Assembly: GCA_030623035.1 (NCBI GenBank)
Contig: JAUXFK010000097.1
Span: 1 to 9,964, forward strand
Length of the DNA stretch: 9,964 bases
Direction: 5' to 3'
Origin: Deltaproteobacteria bacterium
GTDB lineage: Bacteria; Desulfobacterota; UBA8473
Of this stretch, positions 5,281 to 9,964 are shown piece by piece. The translations under genes and the position numbers were made by a program. Numbering within the stretch: the stretch's first letter is position 1; the number at the start of each line of letters is the position of its first letter. The notes beneath the pieces are model-generated. The model searched no databases. It had not been told where the DNA came from and worked only from the letters and a program-made list of their open reading frames with translations.

Positions 5281-7347
5281 CTATTCATAGATACTGATCC
5301 TGTTACCCCCTGATTTTTTTGAGAGATACATTGTTTCATCTACAATCTTAATAAGCGTATCAAGATCATATTCGGGATTGTATTCAACCAGACCAATGCT
5401 GAGGGTTACATCACCCACCTCACTTTTATTGAATGATTCTCTTATCCTTTCAGCTATAGTGAAAGCCTCTTTCTTATTGGCCTCCGGTAGTATAACCATA
5501 AATTCATCTCCACCGTACCTGAAACCTGAATCCACATTTTCACGGATATTTTGAGATACCACCTTTCCCACAGTACTTAAAATCCTGTCGCCTTCTAAAT
5601 GACCATAGTTATCATTGCAGAGTTTAAACTTGTCTAAATCAAATAATATCAGGGAAAGAATTCGGTTGACTCGTAAGCTCCTGTCTATCTCTCTCTTCAG
5701 TTCAGTATAAAAATGCCTTTGGTTATAAAGCCCTGTTAGATTATCCGTTATTGATAGCTTTTCTAACTCCTGTTCCATTTTTTTTCTGTCGGTGATATCT
5801 CTGGCCAATACCAATAAACCTGTTTCATTACCCTGGCTGTTGTAAAGCGGAGAGGTGCTGAGCAGTGCATTTCTAATATTTCCTTCCATGTCTTTAATTT
5901 CAACTTCGAATGCCTGTTTTACTGATTTCAATAAAGACTCTCTAAATTTATCTTTGCTGAATTCCTTCGACATTATCGAAAAGAAGGATTTACCGATCAA
6001 TTTATCCTTTTTGTACCCCATCTCTTCTATCTTCTGGTTGACATAGGTGAAGTTACCATGCAGATCTATTGTACATACAATATCATTGGCATTCTCTAAG
6101 AGGTTCTCCAGGTATTCTTTTGTCTCTATAATCTCGTTTTCCAACTTTTTCTTTTCAGTGATGTCCTTGAACACACCTAACGTACCGATTACCTCTTTAT
6201 TTTCGTTTTCCAATCGTGAGAAAGATGCTATAATAGGTATTAAACCTCCCCCTTTTACCTTAACTTTTGTCTCATAGTTTGTTAACCTCTCTTCTTCTCG
6301 TAAAACCTTCATAATATTTATCGCCTCTTCCAGGCCTCCGATATAATATTTCGATACATGGGTGCCTGGAATATTTTCCTTCATATATCCAAGCATCTCT
6401 TCAGCCCCTCTGCTGACGTATTTAATCCGACCGCTTTCGTCCGTTACTGTAATTCCGTCAATAGGGCTATCCACAATACTCTCCAGAAAATCCTTTGTAT
6501 CTTTTAGCTCATCCTCCAGTTCCTTCCTATCGGATATATCCTTGGCTATCCCTATTGTGCCGATTACTTCTCCTTGTCCGTTTCGAATAAAAGAGGCAGA
6601 TAAGATTGAAGGGTATACCTTATTATCTTTGCTTAAAAATAGCATTTCATAGTTTTGCAATTTTCCTTGTTCCCTCAATATCTCCATTATCTTTCTCGCA
6701 TCTTCTATCCCACCTACATAAAACCTGGATATATGAGTTCCTATAACTTCTTGTTCACAGTAGCCCAAAAGAGTTTCTGCCCCTTTAGAGAAAGATAGAA
6801 TTTTCCCCTTTATATCGGTAGTTATGATAGGGTCTACTACGCTCCCTATCAAACTCTCTAAGTATTCTTTCGTCTTGCTTAATTCTCCCTTTGCCTCATT
6901 TACATCCTCTAAGATATTTAATGTTGCTCTCTTTCCATCTTCCAGGTTATCCAGGCTTTCTTGCAATTCCTTTGTCCTTCTTTCCACGCTCTGCTCTAAA
7001 GTCTTGCTATACTGTTTAACCTGTTCCTTGGATACCTTTAAATCTTTTATCATTTTGTTGAAAGAATCTGCTAACTCACCAAATTCATCATTGCTTTTTA
7101 CTTCTATTTTTACGTCTAAGTCACCCTTTGTAACTTTTAACATCCCATCTGATAGCGCTTCTATGGGTATGATGATCTTAAAGTATAAGAGAATCGACGC
7201 CCCGATCCATAATAGGTTAACAAACGCGGCTAAGGCTAATCCGGTTATGATATCTGATTTATTGAAGTAATAAACCAGGCATAATGAAGAAATACAGACG
7301 ATCAAAGGAACGCTAATAGCTAAGAATTTTATCCTGAAACTCCTCAA
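5281..7347 (-). CDS. Membrane-anchored sensor diguanylate cyclase, HAMP-PAS-PAS-PAS-GGDEF
   Basis: This 688-residue enzyme should make cyclic di-GMP from two GTP in response to a signal. The N-terminus has two membrane helices (about 8-28 and 33-56) joined by a 4-5 residue turn, so there is no periplasmic sensor. A HAMP (57-110), a coiled coil (105-160), three PAS domains (about 162-275, 285-398, 412-525) and a GGDEF domain (531-688) follow. The catalytic GGDEF motif at 612-616 is intact, with the metal-binding FDLDKF near 569-574 and SIGL downstream. The upstream RENVD lacks the exact RxxD spacing of the product-inhibition site. PAS1 and PAS2 share GTHxSxxYxGGxEx and look duplicated. The start is a TTG at 7347: an in-frame TAA lies 5-6 codons upstream, and AAGGGG sits 8 nt before the TTG. 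No PAS cofactor is predictable. Confidence 0.9.
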   Translation of the reverse strand: MRSFRIKFLAISVPLIVCISSLCLVYYFNKSDIITGLALAAFVNLLWIGASILLYFKIIIPIEALSDGMLKVTKGDLDVKIEVKSNDEFGELADSFNKMIKDLKVSKEQVKQYSKTLEQSVERRTKELQESLDNLEDGKRATLNILEDVNEAKGELSKTKEYLESLIGSVVDPIITTDIKGKILSFSKGAETLLGYCEQEVIGTHISRFYVGGIEDARKIMEILREQGKLQNYEMLFLSKDNKVYPSILSASFIRNGQGEVIGTIGIAKDISDRKELEDELKDTKDFLESIVDSPIDGITVTDESGRIKYVSRGAEEMLGYMKENIPGTHVSKYYIGGLEEAINIMKVLREEERLTNYETKVKVKGGGLIPIIASFSRLENENKEVIGTLGVFKDITEKKKLENEIIETKEYLENLLENANDIVCTIDLHGNFTYVNQKIEEMGYKKDKLIGKSFFSIMSKEFSKDKFRESLLKSVKQAFEVEIKDMEGNIRNALLSTSPLYNSQGNETGLLVLARDITDRKKMEQELEKLSITDNLTGLYNQRHFYTELKREIDRSLRVNRILSLILFDLDKFKLCNDNYGHLEGDRILSTVGKVVSQNIRENVDSGFRYGGDEFMVILPEANKKEAFTIAERIRESFNKSEVGDVTLSIGLVEYNPEYDLDTLIKIVDETMYLSKKSGGNRISIYE

Positions 7348-7395
7348 CCGAAATCCCCTTCTTTATGAAACCCCTTTTAAGGCTCAATGATATAC

Positions 7396-7594
7396 GGTAA
7401 TTGTTTAGCTATCTTAAGTGATGAATTCGTAAAAAGTCGCCACTCCGGTGAAAACCGGAGTCCGGATAGTCCGCAACTGCTTGAAAACACTGGATTCCGG
7501 CTTTTGCCGGAATGACGGGAAATGGTATTTTTTGACTTTTTACGAAATCATCTTAAGTAGATGGCGAGATTTTATGATTCGGCTAAACAGTTAC
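7396..7594. repeat. MITE-like nested palindromic element
   Basis: Three nested layers are visible. The outer arms are GGTAATTGTTTAGC (7396-7409) and GCTAAACAGTTAC (7582-7594), inverted and imperfect. The inner arms are CTTAAGTGATGAATTCGTAA with AAAGTC (7413-7438) against GACTTTTTACGAAATCATCT with TAAG (7534-7557), differing by small gaps. Inside are two perfect 8-bp hairpins: ACTCCGGT-GAAA-ACCGGAGT (7442-7461) and ATTCCGGC-TTTT-GCCGGAAT (7494-7513). It fills most of the space between hflC and the diguanylate cyclase gene, both on the minus strand. No protein is encoded. The stems could also serve as transcription barriers or mRNA stabilisers. I recall similar TTCGTAAAAAGTC/CCGGAAT elements in Desulfobacterota-like genomes. 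Confidence 0.7.
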
Positions 7595-7604
7595 GATATA
7601 CGGG

Positions 7605-8462
7605 TTATTTAATCTCCTTCAAATACTTTAAGAACCCCGTCTCTGAAGATAGAACCATAATGGTATCTTTTTTTATTGATTTTTTGTAAGCCTCCAGGCT
7701 TCGAATGAAACTGTAGAACGCTGGGTCCTGCTGATATGCCTTGGCGTAAATCTTTATTGATCTAGCATCGCCGTCCCCTTTGGTTTGCTCTGCTTCCTTG
7801 TAGGCTTCAGCCAGGATTATTGTCCTTTCTTTATCAGCGATTGCATGAACCTTCAATGACTCTTCTTTGCCTTCTGATCGATATTTCTTTGCCTGTCTTT
7901 CCCTTTCCGCCCTCATCCTTTCGAATACATGTCGTTCATTCTCAGGAGGTAAGTCAGCCCTCTTGATTCTTACATCTATCACCTCGATACCGTAATCCCG
8001 TGAAGTGGTATTGCTCTGAAGGGTTACACTTTTCATAATAGCGTCTCTCGCTTCTGAAACAATTTCATTAAGGGTATGACGGCCTAACTCCACTCTGAGC
8101 TGCGAGTATATTATATCGTCGAGACGGGCCTGAGCCCCGGCTTCGTTTTTTACGGTTTTGTAAAACTTTAACGGCTCTACTATCTTCCACTTCGAGTAAT
8201 TGTCCACCACAAGATTTTTCTTGTCTTTGGTCAATATCTCTGCAGGGGAAGCGTCATACTCCAGTAACCGGTTGTCAAAATACGTTACCTGCTGAACAAA
8301 GGGTGTCTTTATATGCATGCCAGGATCAAGTACTACCCTCACCGGTTTCCCTAATTGAACGACTATAGCATATTGCGTCTGGTCAACAGTATAGATAGAT
8401 GCATTTAGACCTATCAAAAGAACGACAGCGATAATACCTGAAATATATGTAAACTTTTTCAT
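7605..8462 (-). CDS. hflC: HflC, SPFH-family modulator of the FtsH protease
   Basis: HflC pairs with HflK to form the large membrane cage that surrounds FtsH and tunes its degradation of membrane and regulatory proteins. The 285-residue sequence shows an N-terminal membrane anchor (about 6-25) and then the SPFH/band-7 domain: TVDQTQYAIVVQLGKPVR, DPGMHIKTPFVQQVTYFDNR and DNYSKWKI. A charged coiled-coil region (MRAERERQAKKYRSEGKEES) follows, and then the diagnostic EAEQTKGDGDARS and YKKSI segments. It is somewhat shorter than the E. coli protein (334), mostly in mid and C-terminal loops. ATG at 8462 is preceded by AGGAGGG. It lies downstream of hflK on the same strand, 120 nt away. Confidence 0.93.
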   Translation of the reverse strand: MKKFTYISGIIAVVLLIGLNASIYTVDQTQYAIVVQLGKPVRVVLDPGMHIKTPFVQQVTYFDNRLLEYDASPAEILTKDKKNLVVDNYSKWKIVEPLKFYKTVKNEAGAQARLDDIIYSQLRVELGRHTLNEIVSEARDAIMKSVTLQSNTTSRDYGIEVIDVRIKRADLPPENERHVFERMRAERERQAKKYRSEGKEESLKVHAIADKERTIILAEAYKEAEQTKGDGDARSIKIYAKAYQQDPAFYSFIRSLEAYKKSIKKDTIMVLSSETGFLKYLKEIK

Positions 8463-8582
8463 AATACCCTCCTCTCTTTTTATAAGCAGTTAATCTCAAA
8501 AGATCTCCCTTTTTCTCTCCCTAAGGCAGACTTTTTTACCCATCCAGGACTCGTTCTCGACACATTTTTCAAAGCAATAGAT

Positions 8583-9617
8583 CTATTCCTGAATTTTACT
8601 GTCTTTTTTGTTTCCCATTGACTCCAGACCTTTCAGGGGAAGAAACGGTATGAGATTTCCGCTGTGCTTACTGTCAATCACAACTTTTTCGATATCCATG
8701 AGTACCTCTTCCATCGTCTCCAGATATAATCTTTTTTTGGTTACATTTCTTGCCTTGCGATACTCTTTTAATATCTGGGTAAATCGGCTCGCATCCCCCT
8801 CTGCCTCCTTAACCTTGGCCTCTCTATATGCTTGCGCCTCATTTATTATTTGAGCTGCCTTTCCCTTGGCCTTGGGAAGTATATCATTTCTATACCCTTC
8901 AGCGTCGTTGATAAATTTTATCTTGTTTTCCTTTGCACTGGCAACATCCTTAAATGCTGACACCACTTCCTTGGGAGGATGGACATCCTGTAGCTGAACA
9001 GCATCAACACTTATTCCTGTCTTATAATCATCCAGTATAAGCTGCAGCAGTTGTTTTGTATCTTGCTGTATCTGAAACTTTCCCTCTGTCAAAGCCTCAT
9101 CTATCTTATTTTTCCCAACAACATCCCTCATCGCTGCCTCTGCTGCATTCTTAACTGTTTTCTCAGGATCTTTTACATTGAACAGAAAATCAGGGGCATT
9201 CTTTATCTTATATTGGACAATAAACTGCATGTCGATAATATTCTCATCACCTGTCAGCATCAAAGACTCAACCGGAACCGTTCGATACCTTGAGGGTGGA
9301 CCGATAACTACAGTACGAAACCCTACCTCTAACCTTCTGACCGTGGTTACTTTGGGTTTCAAAACTGCCTCTGCGGGCCATGGCAGATGATAATGGGGAC
9401 CAGGCCCTGTGGAATACGCCACCTTGCCAAATCTCTTTACTACTCCTACCTCATCGGGTGCTACAATATAGATACCCGATGCTAACCATAATAATACAAA
9501 AATCCCGATGAAAATAGGTCCCACCGGGAATTTCCCCTTAAATGCACCTTTAATCTTATTGATAATTTCCTCAAAATCCGGGGGGTTCTGTCCCCCTCCT
9601 CTACCGTCCCATGCCAT
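8583..9617 (-). CDS. hflK: HflK, SPFH-family modulator of the FtsH protease
   Basis: This is the larger partner of HflC in the HflKC-FtsH complex of the inner membrane. The 344-residue protein has a short Gly-rich N-terminus (MAWDGRGGGQNPPDFEEI), shorter than in enterobacteria (about 419 aa in total). One transmembrane helix (about 32-52) comes next, then the SPFH domain starting IVAPDEVGVVKRFGKVAY, with GPGPHYHLPWPAE and the LMLTGDENIIDMQFIVQYKI strand. The coiled coil contains AEGYRNDILPKAKGKAAQII and ends in the typical EAEGDASRFTQILKEYRKA and TKKRLYLETMEEVL motifs. ATG at 9617 is preceded by GGGAGG with 6-nt spacing. It is the first gene of an hflK-hflC unit transcribed leftward. Confidence 0.93.
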   Translation of the reverse strand: MAWDGRGGGQNPPDFEEIINKIKGAFKGKFPVGPIFIGIFVLLWLASGIYIVAPDEVGVVKRFGKVAYSTGPGPHYHLPWPAEAVLKPKVTTVRRLEVGFRTVVIGPPSRYRTVPVESLMLTGDENIIDMQFIVQYKIKNAPDFLFNVKDPEKTVKNAAEAAMRDVVGKNKIDEALTEGKFQIQQDTKQLLQLILDDYKTGISVDAVQLQDVHPPKEVVSAFKDVASAKENKIKFINDAEGYRNDILPKAKGKAAQIINEAQAYREAKVKEAEGDASRFTQILKEYRKARNVTKKRLYLETMEEVLMDIEKVVIDSKHSGNLIPFLPLKGLESMGNKKDSKIQE

Positions 9618-9851
9618 TGGTTTCCTCCCTTTTACACAGTTTGTGTCGATCCAGAAATAGACCTTTTGCCCAATTTATGTGCCTGTTCCCGTGAAATGCT
9701 TGCCCTGTAGAATTTCGCTTTGCAAACCCCTATGGGGATTCCACAGACGGGCATACTTCTCTGAAGAGGCTAAAATCCTCATATTTTTTGACCTTGAACA
9801 AAATTACCCATTTTAGGATGGACAATAGTTTAATAAAAAAGATTTTTGTAA
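9618..9851. other. hflK upstream region (no gene)
   Basis: The 234 nt between the GxxExxxxR gene stop and the hflK start hold a GGGAGG ribosome site (9624-9629), a perfect ACACA-GTT-TGTGT palindrome (9634-9646) in the hflK leader, and a REP-like palindrome (9701-9753). I see no convincing -35/-10 pair, so hflK may be transcribed from an unrecognised promoter here or read through from upstream. Confidence 0.5.
9701..9753. repeat. REP-like imperfect palindrome
   Basis: TGCCCTGTAGAAT (9701-9713) is repeated inverted as ATTCCACAGACGGGCA (9738-9753), with a 3-base bulge. The interior contains the perfect palindrome CCCC-TAT-GGGG (9727-9737). The TTCCACAG/CTGTGGAA core is one I associate with dispersed short repeats in anaerobic bacterial genomes, but copy number cannot be tested from one window. 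It lies in the hflK leader/upstream region. Confidence 0.5.
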
Positions 9852-9964
9852 CTACTCAGCCGCCGATCTACGCTGATCATCACTGATATTTTTTCTTTTA
9901 TTATCATATACAAACCTTTTGAACTCCGGTTTCCTGCCAAAATTCAATAATAAGCCAACTTCTA
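9852..9964 (-). CDS. GxxExxxxR-family protein, C-terminal 36 residues (partial)
   Basis: The minus-strand frame entering from the right edge reads EVGLLLNFGRKPEFKRFVYD and continues NKRKNISDDQRRSAAE to TAG (9854-9852). EVGLLLNFGxKPEFKRFVYDN is the hallmark C-terminus of the GxxExxxxR proteins (TIGR04256), small PDDEXK-nuclease-like proteins of unproven function that often occur in many copies per genome. The N-terminal GxxExxxxR motif is outside the window. The tail after NKRK is extended through a short DNA repeat (9858-9887). Same strand as hflK, 234 nt upstream, but probably functionally unrelated. Confidence 0.88.
   Translation of the reverse strand, partial: EVGLLLNFGRKPEFKRFVYDNKRKNISDDQRRSAAE
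9858..9887 (-). repeat. Three copies of a 10-bp repeat encoding the tail of the GxxExxxxR protein
   Basis: On the minus strand the sequence runs ATCAGTGATG, ATCAGCGTAG, ATCGGCGGCT: consecutive decamers sharing ATCRGYG. They encode SDDQRRSAAE and lead directly into the stop. A period of 10 does not keep the reading frame, so the repeat is a DNA-level signal that has been captured as coding sequence. Confidence 0.55.

Noticed and set aside
5855..7270. Several plus-strand frames (up to 148 codons) opposite the diguanylate cyclase
   Set aside because: They are Ser/Phe-rich antisense shadows of a well-supported multidomain gene.
1..9964. CRISPR array, tRNA or rRNA genes, riboswitch
   Set aside because: I saw no regularly spaced repeats, no tRNA cloverleaf with a TTCGANTC arm, no rRNA core motif and no recognisable riboswitch aptamer. 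This was read by eye, so short or divergent ones could be missed.

Overview
The window (about 10 kb, moderately AT-rich) looks like chromosomal DNA of a Gram-negative anaerobe-type bacterium. The hflK-hflC pair, a GxxExxxxR-family gene end, RAYT (REP-associated tyrosine transposase) debris and a CCGGAAT-type short palindromic element are a combination I associate with Desulfobacterota, Nitrospirota and related uncultured lineages. This placement is an inference; no rRNA or marker gene fixes the taxon.

Left part (1-1120) is mobile-element debris. The minus strand carries the 5' part of a group II intron: its RNA starts near 659 and its reverse transcriptase/maturase starts at 158 and runs off the left edge. 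The intron 5' end abuts a long AT-rich hairpin (658-719). Next comes a shrunken RAYT-type element (777-1055) with terminal inverted repeats around a broken transposase. It cuts into a minus-strand gene of which only the promoter, Shine-Dalgarno site and about 16 codons remain (1102 downward).

The region 1230-2043 holds a tightly overlapping two-gene unit: a DUF6036-like nucleotidyltransferase with an intact GS...DxD...D site, and an 89-residue helical partner. The arrangement resembles toxin-antitoxin pairs. The region 2044-2563 has no intact gene. It holds a second RAYT relic (minus strand), a possible promoter with palindromes, and a start-less open stretch.

The region 2564-5277 is the metabolic core. 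It encodes an HMG-CoA-synthase-fold protein fused to a C-terminal DUF35 (zinc ribbon/OB) domain, then an SCP2-type thiolase. The thiolase keeps its catalytic residues. The HMG-CoA-synthase-like part has lost the family's Glu, Cys and His (Asp74, no Cys near 103-109, Gln229). The pair therefore looks like an active thiolase with a catalytically altered scaffold/CoA-binding partner, comparable in layout to archaeal thiolase-HMGCS-DUF35 complexes and to BbsA-BbsB or Ltp2-ChsH2 thiolase/aldolase-DUF35 pairs. Its substrate cannot be read from this window.

On the minus strand, ending only 3 nt from the thiolase stop, is a membrane-anchored HAMP-PAS-PAS-PAS-GGDEF diguanylate cyclase (7347-5281). A MITE-like nested palindromic element (7396-7594) separates it from hflC (8462-7605) and hflK (9617-8583), which encode the membrane SPFH complex that modulates FtsH. 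Upstream of hflK lie a REP-like palindrome (9701-9753) and, at the right edge, the C-terminus of a GxxExxxxR-family protein whose last codons are built on a 10-bp repeat.
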